Shown here: one piece after another, positions 1 through 7,250 of the stretch
Position numbering within the stretch: the first letter of the stretch is position 1
Layout: every line of letters begins with the position of its first letter
Source of the DNA: Deltaproteobacteria bacterium
Lineage (GTDB): Bacteria; Desulfobacterota; Syntrophia; Syntrophales; UBA2192
Direction: 5' to 3'
Assembly (NCBI GenBank): GCA_026388445.1
Contig: JAPLJU010000056.1
Location: 1 to 21,437 of the forward strand
Length of the DNA: 21,437 nt
The notes under the pieces: model-generated
What the model saw: only the letters and a program-made list of their open reading frames with translations
What the model was told of the DNA's origin: nothing
Database searches by the model: none
Position numbers and translations under genes: made by a program

Positions 1-599
1 GGGGGCACAAGGATGAAGGACCGGCGTGAAAGATAGATGAAACTCGTGGCCGCCGTCGTCAATAGGAGCACGAAAAAAAGCCAGCCGTATACATGATTCA
101 AGAAGGGCAGGCGAAACACATAGAATCCGATATCCCGTTCAAAGACGGGGTCCGTGACGCCAAAGGGTGAGGCATGGGTGAACTTGAGAAAATTCTCCCA
201 CTCCCCCATGGCGTTCAGGGCGGCAAAGGCACTGAAAAGAAGGGAAATGATCAGGATGACCATTTTGAATCCGGGGTTATCGAATGGCGTCGGCGGGGAA
301 TCCTCCGCCCCGACGACTTCGACGCCCGGGAGTCGCGAGGAGAATCTAAGCGCTAAAAAAAGATTCGTGTAAAAGATGACGAAAAAGGCAAAGCCGAAGA
401 GGGCGGCCAGCTTGAGCTGCGCCAGAACGGTCGTGTAAAATACGCTTTCATAACCGACTTCCTTGAACCAGTACCAGTCGACGACAAAACCGATAGCCTG
501 CCAGAGGGCGATGAGGATACCGAAAAGGGCGACGAAAAGAGCGACTCCTCTGACATTCTGAATACCCGGTTGCGGCAATCTGAACGTTCTCATATCCAT
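1..599 (-). CDS. UPF0182 family integral membrane protein, 5' part only
   Basis: The reading frame enters at the left edge and is open to the start codon, so only about the first 198 residues are seen. The family (COG1615) is usually about 900 residues, with several N-terminal helices and a large soluble part, and has no established function. Visible family hallmarks are a first membrane helix, then DWYWFKEVGYESVFYTT, a second helix, and DPVFERDIGFYVFRLPFL followed by another helix. Two in-frame ATGs lie at 599 and 593. An AAAAGGA element precedes both, 4 nt from the first and 10 nt from the second, so either start is possible. A sigma-70 promoter lies about 60 nt upstream. The gene is divergent from the NlpC/P60 lipoprotein gene. 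The family call rests on recalled motifs, not a search. Confidence 0.85.
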   Translation of the reverse strand, partial: MDMRTFRLPQPGIQNVRGVALFVALFGILIALWQAIGFVVDWYWFKEVGYESVFYTTVLAQLKLAALFGFAFFVIFYTNLFLALRFSSRLPGVEVVGAEDSPPTPFDNPGFKMVILIISLLFSAFAALNAMGEWENFLKFTHASPFGVTDPVFERDIGFYVFRLPFLNHVYGWLFFVLLLTTAATSFIYLSRRSFILVP

Positions 600-626
600 C
601 CCATCCTTTTGGGTTACGAGGTCATT

Positions 627-657
627 AAAAAAACAGGGGAACAGACTTCAGCCTGTT
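627..657 (-). other. hairpin plus U-run at the 5' end of the UPF0182 leader
   Basis: On the minus strand AACAGG (657-652) can pair with CCTGTT (637-632) across a 14-nt loop, and the 3' arm runs into seven T residues (633-627). This has terminator-like form but a short stem. It lies at the predicted 5' end of the transcript, so it could be a stabilising hairpin, a weak attenuator or chance. Confidence 0.3.
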
Positions 658-661
658 CATC

Positions 662-690
662 ACTATAGGAGATGGGCGTCAGCCTGTCAA
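662..690 (-). promoter_or_regulatory. sigma-70 promoter of the UPF0182 gene
   Basis: On the minus strand, TTGACA (690-685) and TATAGT (667-662) are separated by exactly 17 bp, which is near consensus. Transcription would begin near 656 and give a leader of about 57 nt. The sequence ACAGGCTGA occurs twice, 31 bp apart, once overlapping the -35 element and once at the expected start point. Confidence 0.7.
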
Positions 691-829
691 GGAGAGTCCG
701 TTCTCCCTTGTTGCCCCGGCCGTCCATTTCTGGTATCTATTTCACGATCCATCTCCTGCTGGACGTCGATTTAAAATCTCCCGGCGTGAGAGTGCTGCGC
801 ATTGATCACGAGGGAAGTCAGCGGACGCC

Positions 830-1621
830 ATGAGTAGATTACTCGGAAAATATTTCAGGTTTTCGGTTCCCTCCGAACTTTTCATTACCCTCCTGTGTCT
901 TGTCATGCTGACCGGTTGCGCGGGACGCGTGTCAAAACCGCCCGAGCAGAAGCCCCAAGTCAGCAAAACCCGTATTGCTCGAACCGGTTACACCCTTCAG
1001 GCGGGGGTCTTTACCGTTGTGGAAAATGCCGCGAGACTCACGGATTCCCTGAGACGGGAGGGGATCGATGCCTATTATTTTGTTTACGGGAAGGGACTCT
1101 ACAAGGTCCGCTTCGGCAATTTCCCTTCCCGGGAGGACGCCCGCCGGGAGGCTTCCCACCTGAGATCCGCCGGTGTCATTGACGAATTTTATATTGTCCG
1201 GCCGCAGGATTATGCCGCCGCAACGGGAGATGTGCGAGGAAGCGCCTACCTGCGGGAAGAAATCGTTCGAACGGCTGAAAGCTTCGTCGGCGTTCCCTAT
1301 CTCTACGGCGGCTCATCTCCCGATGAGGGATTCGATTGCAGCGGTTTGACGATGGCCGTCTACGACCTGAACGGCCTCAGGCTTCCACGATCGTCCAGGG
1401 AGCAGTACGGCAGTGGGGATCCCGTCCCACGGCAGGAGCTTGCCAGGGGGGATCTTGTTTTTTTCAGTACGAAGATGGACGGGAAGGTCTCCCACGTCGG
1501 TGTTTACGTCGGTGACGGCCGTTTTATCCATGCACCGGGCCACGGCAGGAAGATCACTGTCGATTCCCTGTCAAGCCGTTACTTCGAAAGGCGTTATGTC
1601 GGCGCAAAAACGTACATTTAA
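830..1621 (+). CDS. SPOR domain plus NlpC/P60 cell-wall peptidase lipoprotein
   Basis: This is a 263-residue envelope protein. Residues 1-30 form a lipoprotein signal ending in the lipobox LTGC, with lipidation at Cys30. Residues about 52-125 (TGYTLQAGVFTVVENAARL ... KVRFGNF) are a SPOR domain, which binds glycan-denuded peptidoglycan, typically at division sites. Residues about 140-263 are an NlpC/P60 fold with the expected catalytic Cys170 (FDCSG), His222 (SHVGVY) and His234 (FIHAPG). The family cleaves gamma-D-glutamyl-diamino-acid bonds in stem peptides. The likely role is septal or peripheral murein remodelling from an inner- or outer-membrane anchor. The AGGGAAG upstream of the ATG is 12 nt away, which is long. 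No operon partner is evident on this strand. Confidence 0.9.
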   Translation: MSRLLGKYFRFSVPSELFITLLCLVMLTGCAGRVSKPPEQKPQVSKTRIARTGYTLQAGVFTVVENAARLTDSLRREGIDAYYFVYGKGLYKVRFGNFPSREDARREASHLRSAGVIDEFYIVRPQDYAAATGDVRGSAYLREEIVRTAESFVGVPYLYGGSSPDEGFDCSGLTMAVYDLNGLRLPRSSREQYGSGDPVPRQELARGDLVFFSTKMDGKVSHVGVYVGDGRFIHAPGHGRKITVDSLSSRYFERRYVGAKTYI

Positions 1622-1669
1622 CGCCCTTCGGGGTCGTCGGGTTATCCCCTTTGATCCGGGGTGACGAAC

Positions 1670-1756
1670 ATGGCCCATCGGAAGAAATTTGACCCGCGCA
1701 GAAAGGCCATACTCGATGACCCGGTAAGGCTGACCTTCCAGAATCCCGGCGACTGA
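1670..1756 (+). pseudogene. 28-codon fragment resembling a methyltransferase N-terminus
   Basis: A short frame with a good ribosome-binding site (GGGGTGA, 5 nt before ATG) reads MAHRKKFDPRRKAILDDPVR and stops after 28 codons. The pattern M-A/G-H-(R/K)-FDP-x-K-x-x-x-LDDPxR matches, from memory, the opening of a family of small SAM-dependent methyltransferases. No glycine-rich SAM-binding motif follows in any frame before the thioesterase gene. It may be the remnant of a deleted gene, or a small protein in its own right. The resemblance was not verified by a search. Confidence 0.35.
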
Positions 1757-1782
1757 TCGAATCTTCTCAAAGGAGTTCTTCC

Positions 1783-2289
1783 ATGCAAGAGAAAACAGTC
1801 AGAGAATCCATCGTGGTCATGGCCCAGCAGATGAACCCCCAGGATGCCAATCCGGCGGGCAACGTTCATGGCGGCATCATCATGAAGCTGATCGATACGA
1901 CGGCGGGCGCCGTTGCCGCCAGGCACGCTCGCAGCAACGTCGTCACGGCCTCCATTGATCGGCTCGATTTTCATTATCCTGTCTTCGTCGGCGATTTTGT
2001 GACCTTGCGGGCGAGTCTCAATCTGGTCAGTCGCTCATCCATGGAGGTCGGTGTCCGTGTGGAGTCCGAAAATCTCCTCTCCGGCGAGATTCGTCACACG
2101 GCATCAGCCTACTTAACCTTTGTGGCTCTGGGCGAAGACGGCCGTCCGAGGGAGATTCCGCCCCTGCTAATCGAGACGGAGGATGAGAAGCGAAGAAACC
2201 GGGAGGCGAAGGCCAGGCGGGAGACGCGGCTGCGAGAGAAAAAAAAGGAAGACGAGTGCCAGAAAGAGGCCGAAAAGTGCGACCTCTGA
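1783..2289 (+). CDS. hotdog-fold acyl-CoA thioesterase (YciA/ACOT type)
   Basis: This 168-residue protein hydrolyses acyl-CoA thioesters by family inference. The hotdog signature is at residues 16-42: N-P-x-x-A-N-x-x-G-N-V-H-G-G-I-I-M-K-L-I-D, with Asp38 in the position of the usual catalytic carboxylate. The strands VVTASIDRLDFHYPVFVGDF and the later RHTASAYLTFVAL complete the fold. The start is well supported by AAAGGAG 7 nt before ATG. An unusual extension follows the fold: residues about 128-168 are almost wholly charged (KRRNREAKARRETRLREKKK) and probably helical. Its role is unknown. The downstream neighbour (azlD) converges. Substrate preference cannot be read from the sequence. Confidence 0.85.
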   Translation: MQEKTVRESIVVMAQQMNPQDANPAGNVHGGIIMKLIDTTAGAVAARHARSNVVTASIDRLDFHYPVFVGDFVTLRASLNLVSRSSMEVGVRVESENLLSGEIRHTASAYLTFVALGEDGRPREIPPLLIETEDEKRRNREAKARRETRLREKKKEDECQKEAEKCDL

Positions 2290-2431
2290 GGGCATGGCTC
2301 AGGGTGACCTTAAACCGTCGCTTCTTGGATGATTTCTGCCCAGGTCCGTGAAAGATACACCGGCGGTGCGTAGAAGCTTCACATAAACGGCCATGGAAAA
2401 CCGTCTTCATGGGAAACCCGATACCATGACA

Positions 2432-2752
2432 TCAGAAAAATCTTCCCGCGAGCCAGAAGAAGAACATACCCGCCACAACTGTCAGCCCCAGGGACCTTGT
2501 CTTGAGGGCTATGGCGAAGGTCGGCAGGGCGACGAGGAGTTCCGGCCGGAAGATATAAAGGTGGCGGGGCTCACCGGACGTGATCAAGGCCGGCAGGAGC
2601 AACGCACTCAGGATCGACACGGGGATGAAATCGAGCCACGTCTTGAACCACGACGGCAGATTGCGCTTTGAAAGCAAAGCCAGCGGAAGCCACCGCGGAA
2701 TGTAGGTGACGAGGCCCATGAAAAAGGAGAGTACAAGAATTTCGAATCTCAT
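2432..2752 (-). CDS. azlD: AzlD-like branched-chain amino acid export subunit
   Basis: This 106-residue membrane protein has about four helices, starting MRFEILVLSFFMGLVTYIPR and containing LPSWFKTWLDFIPVSILSAL, both typical of the AzlD family (COG4392). With AzlC it forms the LIV-E type exporter of branched-chain amino acids and analogues across the inner membrane. It starts 25 nt after the azlC stop on the same strand, with GGATGG upstream, so it is almost certainly cotranscribed with azlC. Length is normal for the family. It is the last gene of the exoA-azlC-azlD unit and converges on the thioesterase gene. The 142-bp convergent gap shows only an imperfect short hairpin, with no clear terminator. 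Confidence 0.87.
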   Translation of the reverse strand: MRFEILVLSFFMGLVTYIPRWLPLALLSKRNLPSWFKTWLDFIPVSILSALLLPALITSGEPRHLYIFRPELLVALPTFAIALKTRSLGLTVVAGMFFFWLAGRFF

Positions 2753-2777
2753 ATTCCATCCATTGGAGCGTGGCAGA

Positions 2778-3503
2778 TTAGGGGGATCCCTCCGGCGCCT
2801 TGGATGGTCTCCTGATCAGAACACCGATGGTGGCCGCGAGCACCGAGGCCATGACGATGTAGAGATTGCCCGGAAGGATGATCGAGATGAAAACAGCCAA
2901 TCCGCCTGCCAGAGCCGCGATGAGCCAGTACAGGGCGCCTCTGAGCTGGAAGACGAGGAGACAGAGAAACATGGCGATGAGGGCGTAGTCGATCCCGAAG
3001 GCCCCGTGGGGGATGAATTCACCCGCGTACCCCCCGAGAATGGTGCTCCCCACCCAGGCGGCGTTTGAGAGGTGATTGACGACAAGGGCGCGTCTCCAGT
3101 CCCACTCTTCGTCCCGGAACCGGGTCAGGTTGACGGCAAAGCTCTCATCGGTGATCCCGTAGCCGTAGAGCGCCATCCGCCATGTCCCGAGATCTCGCAG
3201 GAAGACGGACAGGGAGGAGCTCATGAGGAGGTGCCTGAGGTTCACGACGAAGGTTGTCATCACGATCGGGATCAGACCGGCCCCCCCGGTCAGCATGGAG
3301 ACGGCGATGAACTGGGCGCTTCCGGCAAAAACGAGAAGGGACATCAGACCGATCTCAAGGGGGGTGAGGCCGGCCTTACTGGCAATGACACCGAAGGCAA
3401 GCCCGATAGGGAAATAACCGAGGCAGATGGGCCATGCAGCCTTCGCGCCGTCTCTGACGATGGCCGGAAGATCTTCTTCTTTGTGGGGGGGCTCCGCCAT
3501 CAT
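2778..3503 (-). CDS. azlC: AzlC-like branched-chain amino acid exporter
   Basis: This is a 241-residue inner-membrane protein of the AzlC/YgaZ family, the large subunit of the AzlCD export pair. Family features are AAWPICLGYFPIGLAFGVIA near the N-terminus, LLVFAGSAQFIAVSML, the NLRHLLMSSSLS motif after the third helix, and GITDESFAVN. The frame extends upstream to a TTG, but the tandem ATGs at 3503/3500 lie 1 nt beyond the exoA stop. The ATG at 3503 is therefore the better start, with expression coupled to exoA translation, and no independent Shine-Dalgarno is obvious. Residues in helices are unremarkable and nothing looks truncated. Substrate assignment is by family only. Confidence 0.9.
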   Translation of the reverse strand: MMAEPPHKEEDLPAIVRDGAKAAWPICLGYFPIGLAFGVIASKAGLTPLEIGLMSLLVFAGSAQFIAVSMLTGGAGLIPIVMTTFVVNLRHLLMSSSLSVFLRDLGTWRMALYGYGITDESFAVNLTRFRDEEWDWRRALVVNHLSNAAWVGSTILGGYAGEFIPHGAFGIDYALIAMFLCLLVFQLRGALYWLIAALAGGLAVFISIILPGNLYIVMASVLAATIGVLIRRPSKAPEGSP

Positions 3504-3504
3504 T

Positions 3505-4290
3505 TCAGATCTTAAACTCGGCGACAAGGATGGTGTGGTCCGATGGTTTCTCGGCTGTTCTCGGCTTCATGTCGATATAGGCGTCGACGGAGCGGCTCGC
3601 CAGCGGGGCGGTGGCAAGTATGTGATCCACGCGCCATCCCAGCCCCCTTTCGACGGTCCTGGGGATTCGATAGTCGAAAAAGGTGTAATGGCCGGGCTCC
3701 TTCGGGTGATGCTTCCTGAAGACGTCCGTGAAGCCCCAGGCACAAACGGAGTCGAAGGCTTCCCAGACTTCGGGCGTGAAATCGACGTGCCCCAAAAGCC
3801 TCTTCGGATTGTGGACATCGATCTCCTCCCGGGCAACGTTGATGTCCCCGCACCAGATGAGTGGCTTCTTGGCGGAGTCATGTTTAGAGAAGAATTTTCT
3901 GAGGCGCGCGAACCACTGCAGCTTGTAGGCGAATTTGGGACTGTCAGTCTTCTCCCCCTGGGGCACATAGGTGTTGACGACGGGGATGCCGGAGAAGACG
4001 CCGCGGATGAGACGATCCCCGTCGGCAGGACCGCCGTCGTTCAGGCCGAAGCGCACCTCCCCGGGCTTTTCGAGGGAGGCAATGGCCACACCGTTGTAAC
4101 CCTTCTTCCCCCTGAAAACCACGGTGTAGCCGGTGGTTTCGAAAGCCTCCGCGGGGAATTTGTCATTCTCCACTTTGGTTTCCTGGAAGCAGATCACGGA
4201 GGGCCTGTTCTTCTGTATCCAGGGGATGACGATGTGGAGACGGTTGCGAATGGAGTTCACGTTGTAGGTCGCAATCTTGAAAGTGGCCAT
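3505..4290 (-). CDS. xthA: exodeoxyribonuclease III / class II AP endonuclease
   Basis: This 261-residue enzyme of the exonuclease III family cleaves at abasic sites and trims 3' blocked ends in base-excision repair. All expected active-site motifs are present: ATYNVNSIRNR with Asn10/Asn12, FQETK with the metal-binding Glu37, TYVPQG with Tyr108, CGDINVA with Asp149 and Asn151, GLGWRVDHIL with Asp222, and the terminal KPSDHTIL with Asp251-His252. Length is normal. AGAGGA lies 6 nt before the ATG. It is the first gene of a minus-strand unit whose next members are azlC and azlD, 1 nt and then 25 nt apart. The cotranscription with an amino-acid exporter has no evident functional logic. Confidence 0.95.
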   Translation of the reverse strand: MATFKIATYNVNSIRNRLHIVIPWIQKNRPSVICFQETKVENDKFPAEAFETTGYTVVFRGKKGYNGVAIASLEKPGEVRFGLNDGGPADGDRLIRGVFSGIPVVNTYVPQGEKTDSPKFAYKLQWFARLRKFFSKHDSAKKPLIWCGDINVAREEIDVHNPKRLLGHVDFTPEVWEAFDSVCAWGFTDVFRKHHPKEPGHYTFFDYRIPRTVERGLGWRVDHILATAPLASRSVDAYIDMKPRTAEKPSDHTILVAEFKI

Positions 4291-4413
4291 AGGTTATCCT
4301 CTCCCGGGCGATATCACGGTCTGCGGGGAATTCCCATAGCATGATCCCCGAAGATCCCACAAGGCCTTTTGAAGTGACGCTCCGGGAATATCGCCGGAAC
4401 TTTCTTCTTGATC

Positions 4414-4449
4414 CTGTCTGTGGCTTCACATAAAAGTAAAAGCAGACAG
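4414..4449. repeat. inverted repeat between divergent xthA and ybaK-like genes
   Basis: CTGTCTG (4414-4420) is mirrored by CAGACAG (4443-4449) across 22 bp. With a 3-nt bulge the pairing CTGTCT/AGACAG continues as GCTT/AAGC, giving ten pairs. It sits in the 197-bp gap between the divergent genes, 38 bp before the downstream GTG start. It could be an operator or an RNA hairpin in the 5' leader of the deacylase mRNA. Confidence 0.35.
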
Positions 4450-4487
4450 CGTGAGTTGGGGACCTGCGTGGAGGTGGATGAAGCACC

Positions 4488-5018
4488 GTGAGTGTCTATG
4501 AGAATATCAGGCGGATGTTACAGCGTCTGGAAATTCCTTTTGAAGAAATTGATCATCTGGCGGTGAGCGGCTGTGAAGACTCGCAGCACTTCCGTCAGCA
4601 GGCGGGGTGGAGCGGTGCGAGCAGCAAGTGCATTCTTTTCCACGCCAAGGGGCGCTATTACCTGGTCGTCACGATGGCGGAGAAGGAGATCGTCGCGCGA
4701 CTCTTCAAAAAAGAGTTCGGAACGAAGGACATCCGTTTTGCGAAGCTGGAGGAACTGACCCGATGGACAGGGTGTGAGCCGGGGGCCGTCTCGCCCTTCG
4801 GTCACATCCGTGAAGAGCTGCCCTATTACATCGACGAGGATATCTTCAAGGCGGAATATTTCATGTTCAACCCCGCCGTTCCCACCCGCAGCATGCGCAT
4901 CAGGACCGGCGATCTCCGGAAAGTGTACGCCGCCCTTCCCAACCCTGTCCGCTATTTCACCGAGGACGAAGAGGGTCGGTTTTCTTTTCGAGAGGAGGAA
5001 AAGATCCGCCCGAATTAG
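4488..5018 (+). CDS. YbaK/ProX-family aminoacyl-tRNA deacylase
   Basis: This 176-residue member of the YbaK/EbsC/ProX superfamily removes mischarged amino acids from tRNA in trans, typically Cys or Ala from tRNA-Pro. Key features are the invariant-type lysine in GASSKCILF (Lys47), VTMAEKEIVARLFKK as the helix after it, and TGCEPGAVSPFGH at 94-106, the family's G-x-x-P-G-x-V-x-P-F-G loop. The start is GTG at 4488, because an in-frame stop occurs three codons upstream. GGAGG lies 13 nt away, so initiation may be weak. An overlapping ATG at 4478 in another frame opens a seven-codon ORF ending just inside the gene. The exact editing substrate is not deducible. Confidence 0.88.
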   Translation: MSVYENIRRMLQRLEIPFEEIDHLAVSGCEDSQHFRQQAGWSGASSKCILFHAKGRYYLVVTMAEKEIVARLFKKEFGTKDIRFAKLEELTRWTGCEPGAVSPFGHIREELPYYIDEDIFKAEYFMFNPAVPTRSMRIRTGDLRKVYAALPNPVRYFTEDEEGRFSFREEEKIRPN

Positions 5019-5049
5019 ACGACATTTTCGACAAAGGGCAGGGGCCATC

Positions 5050-5715
5050 GTGGAGACCCATCCATCCCAAAGAGTCCTGATTCACGAACCCATGACGGTC
5101 GCGACAGATTTGATCCTGTCGGCATTGGCCGTCTATTTTGCCATTCGTTTGGGCCGGCAGCACGAACTGTGGCACATGAACGTCCATCTTTATTTTTCCT
5201 ATGCCTTCTGGGTCATGGGCCTCGGCGCCTTGCTGGGTGCCCTGTCACACGGCCTGGGGCGACACCTGTCCGTCGCGGCTGGAAGGCTCCTGTGGCGTGC
5301 CACACTCCTGTCCCTGGGGGCTGCTGCTTTTTTTCTGCTCCTGGCAACGGCGTATCACGCTTTTTCCGTCCAGTCCGTTCAACTCCTTGAATGGCTGGCC
5401 GTCCTCCTGCTCGCCCTGTACGCAATCATCATTCTCCGGGATGACCGTTTCCTGTGGGCCGTCCTTTTTTACACGGCCACCATGCTGGTCGTCCTGACGG
5501 TGATGCTCTATGATCTTTTTTCCAGGGGGCTTGCGGGATCAGGCCTCGTCGTTGCGGGGATCCTGGTAAGTTTTGCGGCCGCCATCATCCAGAGAAGCGG
5601 CCTCACCCTCCACAGGCATTTCAATCACAACGATCTCTACCATGTGGTCCAGATGATCGGTCTATACTACCTCTACCGAGGCACCATGCTGCTTAAAGAT
5701 TGGCCTGCGGGCTGA
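5050..5715 (+). CDS. seven-helix membrane protein of unknown function
   Basis: The protein has about 221 residues and roughly seven predicted helices, and I do not recognise it with confidence (possibly a DUF6962-type family). The GTG at 5050 is preferred because AGGGG lies 5 nt upstream. The ATG at 5092 (MTVATDLILSALAVYFAIRL) would remove 14 residues but has no visible Shine-Dalgarno. Histidines sit at helix ends: ALSHGLGRH in helix 2, TAYHAF in helix 3, and HRHFNHNDLYHVVQ just before the last helix. This recalls metal-dependent membrane hydrolases of the CREST superfamily, but that is a guess. It lies 31 nt downstream of the deacylase gene and is probably cotranscribed with it. It converges on the beta-lactamase-fold gene. 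Confidence 0.75.
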   Translation: METHPSQRVLIHEPMTVATDLILSALAVYFAIRLGRQHELWHMNVHLYFSYAFWVMGLGALLGALSHGLGRHLSVAAGRLLWRATLLSLGAAAFFLLLATAYHAFSVQSVQLLEWLAVLLLALYAIIILRDDRFLWAVLFYTATMLVVLTVMLYDLFSRGLAGSGLVVAGILVSFAAAIIQRSGLTLHRHFNHNDLYHVVQMIGLYYLYRGTMLLKDWPAG

Positions 5716-5755
5716 CTGCCGTTTTTTCCCTTTGGTCCGTTTCGGTGGGTCGTTT

Positions 5756-6535
5756 TCAGGATGGGATCTCAAATGACGTGAGGTCCTGCGCCAGGACGAG
5801 GGGACCCCGGTAACTCCTCCGGCACTGCCCCTCGATGTCTGCGGAATCGCATTCCGGGTAGAAATGGGTCAGGACGAGCCTTTTGACGCCGGCGCGGGTC
5901 GCGATTTCCCCGGCGAGAGATGGTGTCAGGTGTCCTGTGACCTTCAGTTCATCGGGGAGGGCGCACTCGCAGATGAAAAGATCCGCTCCCTTCGCCAGTG
6001 CGATCAGGTTCTCGCAATAGTCCGTATCCCCCGAATAGGCGACAGAGAAACCTTTTGAGAACTGCACCCGGTAGCCGATGCTGCTTGCAATATGGCTCAT
6101 GGGCAGGCTGAGGATCTCGAGCCCCTCCCATGAGAGTCGATCGGGACCGGAGGCATTCAGTTCAATGATCCACATCAGCCCTTCCTCAAGGATGATCCAC
6201 TCGCCGTAGACCCCCTTCAATTTTTCATAAAAGTCCTTGAGCCCGAGGGCGCCGACGACCCGGAAGGGGGTCCTGCGCCTGTAGGTTTCGGGGTACTTTG
6301 TGGCGAAGAGGAAGGAGATGAATTCTCCGGTGTGATCGGGGTGGAGATGACTGAAGAGGAGGTGGGTAACCTCGGAAATGGCCACTCCTGCTTCGAGCAG
6401 GCGCCTCATGGTCCCGACTCCGAGATCGAGGACAAGCTTCGATTCCCCGTATTCAATGAGAACCGAGCATGAGCTCCTTCGAAGTGAGGGAACAACCGTG
6501 CCTGACCCGAGGATGGTTACCCTGTTATTTCCCAT
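5756..6535 (-). CDS. metallo-beta-lactamase-fold hydrolase, RNase Z-like
   Basis: This 259-residue protein has a complete set of metal ligands. HLHPDH at residues 63-68 gives His63, His65, Asp67 and His68, MSHIAS gives His148, SGDT gives Asp170, and VLTHFYPECD gives His224. The opening VTILGSGTVVPSLRRSSCSV and the overall layout resemble the RNase Z/ElaC branch (COG1234), though about 40-50 residues shorter than tRNase Z with an exosite arm. It may be a tRNA 3'-processing enzyme, a phosphodiesterase or another hydrolase of this fold; the sequence does not decide. It lies 79 nt downstream of the yjbQ-like gene on the same strand and is probably cotranscribed. Confidence 0.85.
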   Translation of the reverse strand: MGNNRVTILGSGTVVPSLRRSSCSVLIEYGESKLVLDLGVGTMRRLLEAGVAISEVTHLLFSHLHPDHTGEFISFLFATKYPETYRRRTPFRVVGALGLKDFYEKLKGVYGEWIILEEGLMWIIELNASGPDRLSWEGLEILSLPMSHIASSIGYRVQFSKGFSVAYSGDTDYCENLIALAKGADLFICECALPDELKVTGHLTPSLAGEIATRAGVKRLVLTHFYPECDSADIEGQCRRSYRGPLVLAQDLTSFEIPS

Positions 6536-6614
6536 GTGCTGAGGTCCCTGCTGAAAGCATCCCCTCGCCGGTGTGATGGCGTGTTACTTAGGGCCGCAAA
6601 GAGGCTGGTCCGCC

Positions 6615-7013
6615 TTAAAGGGTCTCAATCACCTTGACGAGAACCCGCCTCGTCCTGGGTCCGTCGAATTCGCAGAAAAAAACAGACTGCCAGGTCCCGA
6701 GAACAAGGTCCCCCTTCTCAATGAAGACCTGTTGCGAGGCCCCGACAAGAGAGGCCTTGATGTGGGCGGCTGCGTTACCTTCCCTGTGTCTGTAGTTGTC
6801 GTGCAGGGGGATGACCTTGTCCAGCTCCGCCAGGATGTCTCTCGGAACGTCAGGGTCGGCATTTTCATTGATCGTAACGGCGGCTGTCGTATGCGGGACA
6901 AAGACAAAGCATAGGCCGCTTGTTACCTTGCTCTCCCGCACCACTTTTCTTACGTCGTCCGTAATGTCCATCATCTGGAATCTGGCTGTTGTTCTGATCG
7001 AGAGATTTTTCAT
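6615..7013 (-). CDS. yjbQ: YjbQ / UPF0047 family protein
   Basis: This 132-residue protein carries the full UPF0047 signature: VPHTTAAVTINENADPDV, the loop HDNYRHREGNAAAHIKASL, and GTWQSVFFCEFDGPR near the C-terminus. The fold is trimeric, and weak thiamine-phosphate-synthase-like activity has been reported for YjbQ; the physiological role is unsettled. I place the start at the ATG at 7013 (MKNLSIRTTARF), where family members normally begin, with GGAGG just upstream. An alternative in-frame ATG at 7058 adds 15 charged residues and has GGAG 8 nt before it, so it cannot be excluded. It is the first gene of a two-gene minus-strand unit with the metallo-hydrolase. Confidence 0.9.
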   Translation of the reverse strand: MKNLSIRTTARFQMMDITDDVRKVVRESKVTSGLCFVFVPHTTAAVTINENADPDVPRDILAELDKVIPLHDNYRHREGNAAAHIKASLVGASQQVFIEKGDLVLGTWQSVFFCEFDGPRTRRVLVKVIETL

Positions 7014-7250
7014 GGTCCTCCGCATTGCCCAATCATCAGATTCATTCCTTTTCGGCATAGAAGCGACTCCATCTTATGTAATCAAAAGAGGGACTTTTTT
7101 CAAGATAAAGTAAATGAGGGTTACTTCGGGTCAAAGTCAAAAATTCGTATTCTTTTCAAGAGATTGACCGGGAGCGTCGCTTGAATATCCCCGCACGGCG
7201 CCGTTTATGTCTGCGCCCGGTCTTTGCTTGGGAGAATAATTAATTTTTTA

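Noticed and set aside
2283..2305. Terminator after the thioesterase gene
   Set aside because: The CTGAG/CTCAG stem has a wobble pair and no downstream T-run.
3427..4344. 305-codon plus-strand ORF opposite exonuclease III
   Set aside because: It is an antisense shadow of the xthA coding sequence with no recognisable domain.
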